Below are positions 25,621 through 33,872 of a stretch of DNA of 64,000 bases, piece after piece (the stretch's first letter is position 1; each line of letters opens with the position of its first letter). Location: contig NZ_LMDA01000001.1 in NCBI RefSeq assembly GCF_001424985.1, forward strand, positions 248,001 through 312,000, given 5' to 3'. Source of the DNA: Rhizobium sp. Root1212. Its GTDB lineage: Bacteria; Pseudomonadota; Alphaproteobacteria; Rhizobiales; Rhizobiaceae. Both the position numbers and the translations under genes were made by a program. The notes below the pieces were generated by a model that was not told where the DNA came from, did no database searches, and was given only the letters and a program-made list of their open reading frames with translations.

Positions 25621-26634
25621 ATGCGTGCCGTCGCCTACAAGAACCCGCAACCCATTTCCGCCGAAACCTCGCTTCTCGATGTCGAACTGCCCGAGCCCGT
25701 TGCCGAGGGCCGTGACCTGCTCGTCGAGATCAAGGCTGTTTCGGTCAATCCCGTCGACGTCAAGGTGCGCGCCAGCGCCAAGCCGGAAGCAGACCAGTTG
25801 AAGGTGCTCGGCTGGGATGCCGCCGGCATCGTCAAGGCCGTGGGACCGAAGGTGAAACTGTTCAAGCCCGGCGATGCCGTCTTCTATGCCGGCGCGATCG
25901 ACCGGCCCGGCTCGAATGCCGAATTCCAGCTGGTTGACGAGCGAATCGTCGGGCCGAAGCCGGAGAGCCTGGATTTTGCCGCCGCTGCCGCCTTGCCGCT
26001 CACGGCGCTGACGGCTTGGGAAACCTTGTTCGACCGGTTGAAGGTCGAGGACCCGGCACGCGGCAAGGCTGCCTCACTCCTGATCATCGGCGGTGCGGGC
26101 GGCGTCGGTTCCATCGCCATCCAGCTCGCCCGCGCGCTGACGAACCTGACGGTGATCGCCACAGCCTCTCGCCCCGAAACCCGCGACTGGGCCTTCAAGC
26201 TCGGCGCCCATCATGTCATCGATCATTCCAAGCCGTTGTCGCAGGAGATCGATGCGTTGGCGCTCGGCGCTCCGGCATTCGTGTTTTCCACCACCAACAC
26301 GGAGCGGCATCTGGAAGACATCATCAAGCTGATCGCGCCGCAGGGGCGGTTTGCGCTGATCGACGATCCGAAAACGCTGGATGTCGTGCCGTTCAAGCGC
26401 AAGGCGGTTTCGACCCACTGGGAGTTGATGTTCACCCGTTCCCTGTTCAAGACCGACGACATGGAAGAGCAGCACCGCATCCTGAGCGAGGTTTCCCGGC
26501 TCGTCGATGCCGGCAAGATCAAATCGACACTGACGGACGTGCTCGGCCCGATCAACGCCACGACGCTGAAGAAGGCCCATGCGCTGATCGAAACCGGCAA
26601 GACCAAGGGCAAACTGGTGCTGGCGGGCTTCTGA
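25621..26634 (+). CDS. Zinc-type alcohol dehydrogenase / quinone oxidoreductase family protein
   Basis: A 337-residue medium-chain dehydrogenase/reductase. It has the GroES-like N-terminal part (VNPVDVKVRASAKPE; LGWDAAGIVKAVG; LFKPGDAVFYAG), PLTALTAWETLFDRL, and the Rossmann motif IIGGAGGVGSIAIQLAR at about 157-173. The catalytic zinc cysteine and the structural-zinc cysteines are absent, so it is probably an NADPH-dependent quinone or enone reductase. AAAGGAG lies 6 nt ahead of the ATG at 25621. It is divergent from the frameshifted HxlR gene; if that regulator is a repressor and really broken, this gene may be expressed constitutively. Confidence 0.92.
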   Translation: MRAVAYKNPQPISAETSLLDVELPEPVAEGRDLLVEIKAVSVNPVDVKVRASAKPEADQLKVLGWDAAGIVKAVGPKVKLFKPGDAVFYAGAIDRPGSNAEFQLVDERIVGPKPESLDFAAAAALPLTALTAWETLFDRLKVEDPARGKAASLLIIGGAGGVGSIAIQLARALTNLTVIATASRPETRDWAFKLGAHHVIDHSKPLSQEIDALALGAPAFVFSTTNTERHLEDIIKLIAPQGRFALIDDPKTLDVVPFKRKAVSTHWELMFTRSLFKTDDMEEQHRILSEVSRLVDAGKIKSTLTDVLGPINATTLKKAHALIETGKTKGKLVLAGF

Positions 26635-26821
26635 GACCGCCGTAGGCCGATGTTCCCGCGGGAACTCGGACGGCGTCCTCCGCCCGCTAAACATGGCTTC
26701 GACGCGGCGCACCGAAACGCCATCCTCCCAGGACGGTGAGGCCGCGTTGCCCCGGTAACCGGACCCGGCTTTCTCCTCGCCGGTCCGGTTGCGGGGCGGC
26801 CCCCATCAGCGGAGAAACGAC

Positions 26822-27262
26822 ATGCCCTCTTTCCTTCAATCCTTTACCGGCAGCAGCGCCTTCGGCTATTTCGCACGCGCCCTGCTCACCTACATCTTCT
26901 GGGCCAGCGGCCTTGCCAAGCTCATCGATTTCAATGCCGGGGTCGCCGAGATGGCGCATTTCGGGCTGGAGCCGGCGCCGCTCTTCAACATCGCCGTCAT
27001 CGTCACCCAGCTTGGCGGCTCGGCGCTGGTCATCGCCAATCGCTGGACCTGGCTCGGCGCCGGCGCGCTTGCCGTCTTCACCGCGCTGACGATCCCGATC
27101 GCCCATACATTCTGGCTAATGGACGAGCCGATCAAGACGCTGGAATTCTATTTCGTGATGGAGCACATCACGGTCATCGGCGCCCTGATGGTCGTGACGT
27201 GGAAATCCGCGACCGAGCCCAAGGCGACAGCGAAGACTGCGCCCGCCCTCGCCCGCTCCTGA
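26822..27262 (+). CDS. DoxX family membrane protein
   Basis: A 146-residue membrane protein with four hydrophobic segments. The DoxX core is seen as SFGYFARALLTYIFWASGLA-type sequence (FARALLTYIFWASGLAKLID), then EMAHFGLEPAPLFNIAVIVT, GSALVIANRWTWLGAGALAV and EFYFVMEHITVIGALMVV. The ATG at 26822 has CGGAG about 8 nt ahead; an upstream in-frame ATG at 26789 lacks one. DoxX proteins are linked to thiol/oxidative stress and quinone metabolism in several bacteria, function mostly unclear. It lies about 190 bp past the quinone-reductase-like gene on the same strand and could be co-transcribed with it. Confidence 0.85.
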   Translation: MPSFLQSFTGSSAFGYFARALLTYIFWASGLAKLIDFNAGVAEMAHFGLEPAPLFNIAVIVTQLGGSALVIANRWTWLGAGALAVFTALTIPIAHTFWLMDEPIKTLEFYFVMEHITVIGALMVVTWKSATEPKATAKTAPALARS

Positions 27263-27270
27263 TAAGAATC

Positions 27271-27342
27271 CGCCTCACACTCCTTCGTCATCCTCGGCCT
27301 TGTCCCGAGCATGACGGAGCGGGAGCTGAGGCGTCTTTTTTT
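27271..27342 (+). terminator. Rho-independent terminator of doxX
   Basis: A long interrupted hairpin, outer arms CGCCTCA and TGAGGCG with inner pairs CGTCAT/ATGACG and CTCGG/CCGAG, followed by TCTTTTTTT. It lies just past the doxX stop and directly against the proW stop, in a convergent gap. Confidence 0.85.
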
Positions 27343-27344
27343 GC

Positions 27345-28232
27345 TTAACCGTGGATGATCTCGCGGTGGCGCTGCAACCGCTTGCCATAGGCCTGGCTGA
27401 CCCGGTCGAAGATGATGGCGATGCCGACGATGGCGAGGCCGTTGAAGATGCCGAGGGTGAAATACTGGTTGGCGATCGCCTTCAGCACCGGCTGGCCAAG
27501 GCCCTGAACGCCGATCATCGAGGCGATGACCACCATGGCGAGCGCCATCATGATCGTCTGGTTGATACCGGCCATGATCGTGGGCAGCGCAAGCGGCATC
27601 TGCACGTTCTTCAGCTTCTGCCAGCTCGAGGAGCCGAAGGCGTCGGCGGCTTCCAGCACATCCTTGTCGACGAGGCGGATACCGAGATTGGTCAGGCGGA
27701 TCATCGGCGGAATAGCGTAGATGACGACGGCGATCAGCCCCGGCACCTTGCCGATACCGAGCAGCATGACCACCGGGATGAGATAGACGAAGCTCGGCAT
27801 CGTCTGCATGACGTCGAGGACCGGATTGATCGCATTCTGCAACCGGTCGGAGCGGGACATGAAGATGCCGATCGGAATGCCGATCGCGATCGACAGCACC
27901 GTACAGACGAAGATCATCGACACGGTCTTCATCGTGTCGTCCCACATATCGAAATAGCCGATGGCGAGCAGTGTCACGATGCAGCCGGCGACGATCTTCC
28001 AGTTGCGGGTGGCAAACCAGGCGACCGTGGCGATCAGCACAAGGATGATCGGCCAGGGCGTGCGCGTCATGAAGCGCTCGGACTGGATGAGGAAGAACTG
28101 CAGCGGCTCGAAAAGACTTTCGATGGCGTCGCCATAGGCGCGGGTAAAAGCCCGGAAACCCTCGTCGATCACCTTTTTCAGGTTGCGTAGCGAATCGTCG
28201 TTCATATGCGGAAATTTGGTGAGCCAATCCAT
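27345..28232 (-). CDS. proW: Glycine betaine/proline-type ABC transporter permease
   Basis: A 295-residue inner-membrane permease of the osmoprotectant (QAT) ABC family. It has a long N-terminal cytoplasmic/periplasmic part, then six or more membrane segments and the binding-protein-dependent transport motif ADAFGSSSWQKLKNVQMPLALP-like loop (EAADAFGSSSWQKLK) that contacts the ATPase. Typical ProW sequences include MQTMPSFVYLIPVVMLLGIG and IPPMIRLTNLGIR. The product would import a quaternary amine such as betaine. It follows proX by 110 bp on the minus strand, separated by a hairpin. No ATPase gene lies on either side: downstream the next gene is the convergent doxX. Confidence 0.92.
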   Translation of the reverse strand: MDWLTKFPHMNDDSLRNLKKVIDEGFRAFTRAYGDAIESLFEPLQFFLIQSERFMTRTPWPIILVLIATVAWFATRNWKIVAGCIVTLLAIGYFDMWDDTMKTVSMIFVCTVLSIAIGIPIGIFMSRSDRLQNAINPVLDVMQTMPSFVYLIPVVMLLGIGKVPGLIAVVIYAIPPMIRLTNLGIRLVDKDVLEAADAFGSSSWQKLKNVQMPLALPTIMAGINQTIMMALAMVVIASMIGVQGLGQPVLKAIANQYFTLGIFNGLAIVGIAIIFDRVSQAYGKRLQRHREIIHG

Positions 28233-28299
28233 GCCGGTCCCCTTTTCGTCTTATGCGGTGGCATCCGCCCTTTCCTGGGGGCGACTGCCGTAGAAAGGC

Positions 28300-28322
28300 C
28301 GGCGCGCCTTTTCGGCGCGCCG
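28300..28322 (-). promoter_or_regulatory. Intergenic hairpin between proX and proW
   Basis: C GGCGCGCC TTTTC GGCGCGCC G forms a very GC-rich 9-bp stem 20 bp past the proX stop. There is no long T-run, so it more likely stabilises the proX message or partly attenuates transcription into proW, as is usual where the binding protein is needed in excess. Confidence 0.6.
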
Positions 28323-28342
28323 TCCCGTTCCTGTCCAGTCGA

Positions 28343-29341
28343 TCAGAGAGCAGCCTTGATCTTTTCGGCAGCTTCCGGCGAAACCCAGGGGGTCCAGAGG
28401 GTTTCGTTTTCCTTCAGGAAGTGCTTGGCGCCATCGTCGCCGCTCGCCTGGTTGTCGGTCATCCAGGCCATCAGGCCGTTGACCGTGTCGTTGGTCCAGG
28501 CGCGCTTGTTGAGATAGCCCATGACATCGGCGCCGGCACGGTCGGCAAAGCCCTTGGTGACGAGCGTCTGGACCTTGTCTTTCGGCCAGTCGTTCTTCTT
28601 GGGGTCGGGGCATTCGGCAACGGTGTTGCAGCGCTTCCATTCGGCGGCATCGGCCGGAACGCCGTGTTCGAGCTTCACCATGGCATATTTGCCGAGCAGT
28701 GCGGTCGGCGCCCAATAGTAGCCGACCCAGCCTTCCTTGCGCTCATAGGCCTTGGCGATCGAGCCGTCGAGGCCGGCGGCCGAGCCGGTGTCGATCAGGT
28801 TGAAGCCGGCGGCTTCACCACCATAGGCCTTGTAAAGCTGCGAGGTGACGACCGTGCCGCCCCAGCCCTGCGGGCCGTTGAAGACCGCGCCCTTGCTCTT
28901 GTCTTCCGGGTCCGGGAAGAGTTCCGGGTGCTTCAGGGCGTCGTCGATCGTCTTGATGTCCGGATGGGCGTCGGCGACGTATTTCGGAATCCACCAGCCC
29001 TGGACGGCACCATCGGAAAGCGCGACGGCCGCACCGATGAGCTTGCCTTCGGTGATGCCGCGGTTGACGACGTCCGGCAGCAGATCGACCCAACCTTCCG
29101 GCGCGACATCCGGCTCGCCCTTCTCGATCATCGAGGTGATGGTCGGCACGGTATCGCCGACGATGATATCGGCGTTGCAGCCATAACCTTCGGTGAGAAT
29201 GAACTTGTCGAGGCTCGCCAGAACCTCGGCGCTCTGCCAGTTCATGCTGGCAATGGTGACCTCGCCGCAATCGGCGGAAGCGGCACCGGCAAATGCCATG
29301 AGGCCGAGGGCGAGACTGGTGGTCGCAAGGAGATGTTTCAT
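28343..29341 (-). CDS. proX: Glycine betaine/proline-type ABC transporter substrate-binding protein
   Basis: A 332-residue periplasmic binding protein. The ATG at 29341 starts a signal peptide (MKHLLATTSLALGLMAFAGA, cleavage after ASA), giving a mature DCGEVTIASMNWQSAEV of the OpuAC/ProX type, with WVDLLPDVVNRG, GAVQGWWIPKYVADAHPDIK and GWVGYYWAPTALLG supplying tryptophans and tyrosines of the kind that cage quaternary ammonium groups. Mature cysteines near the start and in KRCNTVAECPD could form disulphides. It is the first gene of a two-gene unit with proW. The true substrate could be glycine betaine, choline or another betaine; the sequence is not like the S. meliloti ChoX I know. Confidence 0.9.
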   Translation of the reverse strand: MKHLLATTSLALGLMAFAGAASADCGEVTIASMNWQSAEVLASLDKFILTEGYGCNADIIVGDTVPTITSMIEKGEPDVAPEGWVDLLPDVVNRGITEGKLIGAAVALSDGAVQGWWIPKYVADAHPDIKTIDDALKHPELFPDPEDKSKGAVFNGPQGWGGTVVTSQLYKAYGGEAAGFNLIDTGSAAGLDGSIAKAYERKEGWVGYYWAPTALLGKYAMVKLEHGVPADAAEWKRCNTVAECPDPKKNDWPKDKVQTLVTKGFADRAGADVMGYLNKRAWTNDTVNGLMAWMTDNQASGDDGAKHFLKENETLWTPWVSPEAAEKIKAAL

Positions 29342-29677
29342 GTCAGTTCCCTTTTCTGCAGGCTGATGCTCCGGGACCGCCGTGTAGTGGCGCATGCGGC
29401 CCCTCCGGGCAGGCAGTTTCCCTCCACCTGTCTCCGTCTTCTAGAATTTTGCACCTATGGCATCGTATGGCGCTCGATTTGCGCCTGCAACCTCCTCACT
29501 TGCGCCATGAAGGGCGGAAAATGACAAAAATGCCGCCTGCGCGGTGCCCTTCAGAGGACGCCCATATTCGAACGCAGGGAGAGGGTCCGGCCTGCATGAC
29601 GACGACCCGGCCGCCCCCAGCAGGCCCGAAACGGTTCCTGACGATCGATTACGATGCGAAAATGACGGAAATCATGG

Positions 29678-29692
29678 TTAAAGCCTGGTTAA
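29678..29692. promoter_or_regulatory. Candidate CtrA-binding site upstream of the phosphatase gene
   Basis: TTAA AGCCTGG TTAA, an exact full CtrA site, 105 bp before the ATG of the dual-specificity phosphatase. The flanks ATGG and ACC extend it toward the longer consensus. Evidence is only the motif. Confidence 0.45.
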
Positions 29693-29796
29693 ACCGGCCG
29701 TTGCACGTCATTTTCCGGGCTATTGGGGGGGAGACGTTCAGTTTCCTGTCAGGCGCAGGCGCGAAAGCTCTTACGGTGCAAACAGGAACCCATGTG

Positions 29797-30432
29797 ATGC
29801 GCAAGCTCCTTCAATGCCTCGGCGGTTCCGCCGTTCTTTCGGGCATCGCACTCGGTGTCTATCTCGTTGCGATCCAGATGACCGGCAATTTCGCCGCCGT
29901 CGTGCCAGGCGAGGTCTACCGTTCCAACCAGCCCAACGCCACCGAGATTGCCGACTACACGGCGCGGTACGGGATCAAGTCGATCATCAATCTGCGGGGC
30001 AAGGAGGAAAAAGCGCACTGGTACAAGCAGGAGATCACCGAGGCGAAGACGCTCGGCCTCACCCATATCGATTTCGGGATGTCCGCCAGCCGGGAACTGA
30101 CGCTTGAGGAGGCACAGCAACTCACCGCCATTCTCCGCGACGTGCCGAAACCCGTGCTTATTCACTGCCGCTCCGGCGCCGATCGTACCGGCCTCGCCTC
30201 GGTCATCTATCTCAACCGCATCGCCCATGTCGATGAAGCCACGGCGGAGCGGCAGCTCTCCATCCGCTTCGGCCATTTCGGCGTGCCGTTCTTCTCGCCC
30301 ACCTATGCGATGGACGAGACATGGGAGCGGATCGAAGACGAGCCGAGCATCACCGGCAGCGGCCTTTCGGCTGCAACCCTGGAAGAGGCCGGGCCTTTCG
30401 CCAAGCCTGATCGCGATTACATCTTCGGATAG
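29797..30432 (+). CDS. Membrane-anchored dual-specificity/tyrosine phosphatase
   Basis: From ATG at 29797 the protein has 211 residues: a single N-terminal membrane segment (LGGSAVLSGIALGVYLVAIQ), then a periplasm-facing phosphatase domain with VYRSNQPNATEIADYTARYG, SIINLRGKEEKAHWY and the catalytic loop PVLIHCRSGADRTGLAS (Cys-X5-Arg), after a family-typical DFGMSASRELT. The frame stays open to 29449, and an ATG at 29596 would add 67 non-conserved residues, so the start is uncertain; AGGAA lies 11 nt ahead of 29797. Related rhizobial proteins are annotated as protein tyrosine phosphatases of unknown target. The stop falls in a duplicated copy of the etfD tail. Confidence 0.85.
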   Translation: MRKLLQCLGGSAVLSGIALGVYLVAIQMTGNFAAVVPGEVYRSNQPNATEIADYTARYGIKSIINLRGKEEKAHWYKQEITEAKTLGLTHIDFGMSASRELTLEEAQQLTAILRDVPKPVLIHCRSGADRTGLASVIYLNRIAHVDEATAERQLSIRFGHFGVPFFSPTYAMDETWERIEDEPSITGSGLSAATLEEAGPFAKPDRDYIFG

Positions 30433-30520
30433 ACCGGTCCTTCGCCACGCTCTTCCTGCGGGAGTCCGCGCGGTCCAGCCTCCCCGAACTTTACATGTTC
30501 GGATAGACCGGCCCTTCGCC
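30417..30520. repeat. Direct duplication of the etfD 3' tail (two 30-bp copies)
   Basis: TTACATCTTCGGATAGACCG GTCCTTCGCC at 30417-30446 and TTACATGTTCGGATAGACCG GCCCTTCGCC at 30491-30520 differ at 2 of 30 bases and are 74 bp apart. On the minus strand both read GEGPVYP(N/K)M-stop, the C terminus of ETF-QO. The first copy contributes the last codons and stop of the convergent phosphatase gene. Confidence 0.9.
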
Positions 30521-32155
30521 CCCTTGTGGCGGCACCCAGTTGATGTTCTGGTTCGGGTCCTTGATGTCGCAGGTCTTGCAGTGGACGCAGTTCTGGGCGT
30601 TGATGACGAAAACGTCCTTGCCGTCCTTCTCCACCCATTCGTAGACGCCGGCCGGACAGTAGCGCGTCGAGGGACCGGCGAAGACGTCGTGCTCGGAGCG
30701 CTTCTGCAGGTCCATGTCCTTGACCTTGAGGTGGACCGGCTGGTCTTCCTCATGGTTGGTGTTCGACAGGAAGACGGACGACAGGCGGTCGAAGGTGAGC
30801 ACGCCATCCGGCTTCGGATAGTCGATCTTCTTGTGCTGCGAGGCCGGTTCCAGCGAGGCGGCGTCGGTCTTTCCGTGCTTCAGCGTTCCGAAGAAGGAGA
30901 AGCCGAAGAGCTGGTTGGTCCACATATCGAGACCGCCGAGGCCGACGCCGATGGCCGTGCCGAACTTCGACCACAGCGGCTTGACGTTGCGGACCCGCTT
31001 CAGGTCCTTGCCGATATCGCTGCTGCGCCAGTCGTTTTCGATCTCGATCACTTCGTCATTGGCGCGGCCGGCTTCGATGGCGACGGCGATGCGATCGGCC
31101 GCCAGCATGCCCGATAGCACGGCATTGTGGCTGCCCTTGATGCGCGGCACGTTGACGAAGCCTGCGGAGCAGCCAATCAGCGCGCCGCCGGGGAACGATA
31201 GTTTCGGCACCGACTGGTAGCCGCCCTCGGTGATGGCGCGGGCGCCGTAGGAGATGCGCTTGCCGCCTTCGAAGGTACCGCGAATGGCAGGATGCGTCTT
31301 GAAGCGCTGGAACTCTTCGAACGGGTAGAGATAGGGGTTCTTGTAGTTGAGGTGGACGACGAAGCCGACGGCGACGAGGTTGTCTTCCAGATGATAGAGG
31401 AACGAACCGCCGCCGGTCTTCATGCCGAGCGGCCAGCCGAAGGAATGCTGCACGAGACCCTGTTTGTGGTTCTCAGGCTTCACCTGCCAGAGTTCCTTGA
31501 TGCCGATACCGAATTTCTGGGGCTCGCGATCCTTGGAAAGCTCGTATCTGGCGATCAGCTGCTTGGCGATCGAGCCGCGCACGCCTTCGCCGATCAGGGT
31601 GTACTTGCCGAGCAGCGCCATGCCGCGGGCATAGTTCGGGCCGGGCTCGCCGTTCTTCTCGATGCCCATGTCGCCGGTGGCGACGCCGATGACGGCGCCT
31701 TGGTCATTATACAGCACTTCGGCTGCGGCAAAGCCGGGATAGATCTCGACACCCAGCTCTTCCGCCTTGGTGGCGAGCCAGCGACAGACATTGCCGAGCG
31801 AGACGATGTAGTTGCCGTGGTTGTTCATCAGCGGCGGCATGGCGAAATTCGGCAGGCGGATCGAGCCGGCAGGGCCGAGCAGCAGGAACTGGTCGTCCTT
31901 CACCTCGGTCTTGAACGGATGGTCGGCGTCTTCGCGCCAGTCGGGCAGCAGGCGGTCGATTCCGATCGGATCGACGACGGCGCCGGAGAGGATATGGGCG
32001 CCGACTTCGGCCCCCTTTTCGAGCACGACGACGGAAAGCTCCGGATTGACCTGCTTCAGCCGGATCGCGGCAGACAACCCCGCAGGCCCGGCGCCGACGA
32101 TCACGACGTCGAATTCCATGCTTTCGCGTTCGGGAAGCTCAAGCGCCTCGGTCAT
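30491..32155 (-). CDS. etfD: Electron transfer flavoprotein-ubiquinone oxidoreductase
   Basis: ETF-QO passes electrons from reduced ETF (fed by fatty-acid and amino-acid dehydrogenases) to ubiquinone at the inner membrane. The 554-residue product has the FAD motif DVVIVGAGPAGLSAAIRL, QLLARYEL-like KQLIARYELSKDR, GGALIGCSAGFVNVPRIKGS, and the C-terminal [4Fe-4S] ligands in RYCPAGVYEW and NCVHCKTCDIKDP. The start is the ATG at 32155 (MTEALELPERESMEFDVVIV); the frame upstream to 32521 is not conserved. It stands alone, divergent from the Hsp70 gene, with a LiuR-like inverted repeat in the promoter region. A copy of its last nine codons lies 74 bp downstream. Confidence 0.96.
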   Translation of the reverse strand: MTEALELPERESMEFDVVIVGAGPAGLSAAIRLKQVNPELSVVVLEKGAEVGAHILSGAVVDPIGIDRLLPDWREDADHPFKTEVKDDQFLLLGPAGSIRLPNFAMPPLMNNHGNYIVSLGNVCRWLATKAEELGVEIYPGFAAAEVLYNDQGAVIGVATGDMGIEKNGEPGPNYARGMALLGKYTLIGEGVRGSIAKQLIARYELSKDREPQKFGIGIKELWQVKPENHKQGLVQHSFGWPLGMKTGGGSFLYHLEDNLVAVGFVVHLNYKNPYLYPFEEFQRFKTHPAIRGTFEGGKRISYGARAITEGGYQSVPKLSFPGGALIGCSAGFVNVPRIKGSHNAVLSGMLAADRIAVAIEAGRANDEVIEIENDWRSSDIGKDLKRVRNVKPLWSKFGTAIGVGLGGLDMWTNQLFGFSFFGTLKHGKTDAASLEPASQHKKIDYPKPDGVLTFDRLSSVFLSNTNHEEDQPVHLKVKDMDLQKRSEHDVFAGPSTRYCPAGVYEWVEKDGKDVFVINAQNCVHCKTCDIKDPNQNINWVPPQGGEGPVYPNM

Positions 32156-32309
32156 ATCGTCGTCTCCAGTCGGTATCGCCGGACTTGGCCGGTCTGTTCC
32201 CATTCCACCCGTCATGGCAAATAGATTTCGGCTTGTCGAGCCGGGATGCGACCTGCACCACCAGCATTTGCGCATGACATCATGCAGTTCAGGCCAGTCG
32301 TATATAACT

Positions 32310-32325
32310 TTCACGTAAACGTCAA
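32310..32325. promoter_or_regulatory. LiuR-like (MerR family) operator candidate ahead of etfD
   Basis: TTCACGT-AA-ACGTCAA is an inverted repeat with one mismatch, close to the LiuR consensus (TTKACGTAAACGTMAA) that controls branched-chain amino-acid and fatty-acid degradation genes in proteobacteria. It lies about 155 bp ahead of the etfD start, beside TATATAA at 32301. The consensus is recalled, not searched. Confidence 0.5.
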
Positions 32326-32508
32326 AAATTACAGACCGACTTTGCCTTGCTTTTGGCGCAACCCTGTGCGACGAGCCCACCTCATTCGCGCGCAAGCGCA
32401 TCGCGGCTCGCCCGCGAGTTCCCAAACATTTCTCATTGCCAGGGCAGCAAGACCATCGCGTTTCGCGGTGCGACCGCGCGCCGGGCAACGCCGTCCAGGA
32501 GATACGAC

Positions 32509-33807
32509 ATGACCAAGGCACTCGGCTTCGATTTCGGGACGACCAATTCCGTGCTGGCGGCCTCGCAGGGCGAGACGACGCAGTCGCTCTCCTTCACCAG
32601 CTCCGCCGGCACCAGCGATACGATGCGTACAGCGCTGTCGTTCATGAAGCATCCGCAGCTTGGAGCGACCGCGGTGAAGGTCGAGGCCGGCCATGCGGCG
32701 ATCCGCGAATTCATCGACAATCCCGGCGACGTGCGCTTCCTGCAGTCGATCAAGACCTTTGCCGCCAGCAGCCTTTTCCAGGGCACGCTGATCTTCGCCA
32801 AGCGCCAGAATTTCGAAGACCTGATGCGCGCTTTCGTCAACCGCATCGCCGACTATGCCGGCCATGGCTGGCAGGGCGATTACAAGCGCCTCGTCGTCGG
32901 CCGTCCCGTGCGTTTTGCCGGCTCGACGCCGGATGAAGCGCTGGCGCTGGAGCGCTATAACAAGGCGCTCGCCGCCTTCGATTTTCCGGAAATCCACTTC
33001 GTTTACGAGCCGGTCGCGGCCGCCTTCTATTTCGCCCAGAGCCTGAAGCGGGATGCGACGGTACTGGTCGCCGACTTCGGCGGCGGCACGACCGACTATT
33101 CGATCATCCGTTTCGAAAGCCATGCGGGCCAGCTGACCGCCGTGCCGATCGGCCATTCCGGCGTCGGCGTCGCCGGCGATCATTTCGACTTCCGCATTAT
33201 CGACAACGTTGTCTCGCCGCTGATCGGCAAGGGCACGCAGTTTCGCAGCTTCGACAAACTGCTCGACGTTCCGACCAGCTACTACGCCAATTTCGGCCGC
33301 TGGAACCAGCTGTCGATCTTCAAGACGCTGAAGGATTTCAGCGATTTGAAGCAACTGGTTCGCTCCGCCGTCGAGCCGGAAAAGCTTGAGCGCTTCGTCG
33401 ATCTCGTCGACCATGACGAGGGCTATCCGCTCTATCAGGCGATCTCGGCCGCCAAGATGCGGCTGTCGAGCGAAGAGGAAACGGAGTTTCATTTCGCTCC
33501 GCTCGGCGAGGAAAGCCGCCGCACCATCCGCCGCACCGATTTCGAAAGCTGGATCGCGCCGGATATCGAGCGCATCGAAGGCGCGCTGGACGAGGTCTTC
33601 GAGACCACCGGCACGAAGCCGGGCGATATCGACAAGGTGTTTTTGACCGGCGGCACATCCTTCGTCCCGGCCGTGCGTCGCCTGTTCGAAAGCCGCTTCG
33701 ACAAGGGCGACATCGAGAGCGGCGGCGAACTGCTGTCGATCGCCCATGGGCTGGCGCTGATCGGCGAACGCGGCGATATTGATCGCTGGACGGCGATGGC
33801 GGCCTGA
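32509..33807 (+). CDS. Hsp70-family protein, YegD-like
   Basis: A 432-residue protein with only the actin-like ATPase domain of Hsp70 and no substrate-binding domain. Motifs: phosphate-1 GFDFGTTNSVLA near the start, FVYEPVAAAFYFAQ, phosphate-2 VLVADFGGGTTDYSI, and adenosine motif VFLTGGTSFVPAVRRLF near 380. The ATG at 32509 (MTKALGFDFGTTNS) follows AGGAG by 7 nt. YegD-type proteins are chaperone-like with unknown clients. The gap to the divergent etfD is about 350 bp, and the uracil-DNA glycosylase follows 65 bp after the stop on the same strand. Confidence 0.9.
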   Translation: MTKALGFDFGTTNSVLAASQGETTQSLSFTSSAGTSDTMRTALSFMKHPQLGATAVKVEAGHAAIREFIDNPGDVRFLQSIKTFAASSLFQGTLIFAKRQNFEDLMRAFVNRIADYAGHGWQGDYKRLVVGRPVRFAGSTPDEALALERYNKALAAFDFPEIHFVYEPVAAAFYFAQSLKRDATVLVADFGGGTTDYSIIRFESHAGQLTAVPIGHSGVGVAGDHFDFRIIDNVVSPLIGKGTQFRSFDKLLDVPTSYYANFGRWNQLSIFKTLKDFSDLKQLVRSAVEPEKLERFVDLVDHDEGYPLYQAISAAKMRLSSEEETEFHFAPLGEESRRTIRRTDFESWIAPDIERIEGALDEVFETTGTKPGDIDKVFLTGGTSFVPAVRRLFESRFDKGDIESGGELLSIAHGLALIGERGDIDRWTAMAA

Positions 33808-33872
33808 TCCCTGCACAGCTTTGACCCGGAGGCCTCTTCCCCGCTGGGGAAGGCTTCTGTAAGGTTTTCCCC

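Noticed and set aside
27148..28227. A 359-codon minus-strand frame that could be mistaken for a missing ATPase
   Set aside because: It is a shifted frame over proW and doxX and has no Walker A, Walker B or signature motif.
33833..33853. Possible seventh CTTCTCCCC-family repeat (CTTCCCCGCTGGGGAAG) before the glycosylase gene
   Set aside because: Only the short hairpin core is similar; the characteristic flank is absent, so I do not count it as a family member.
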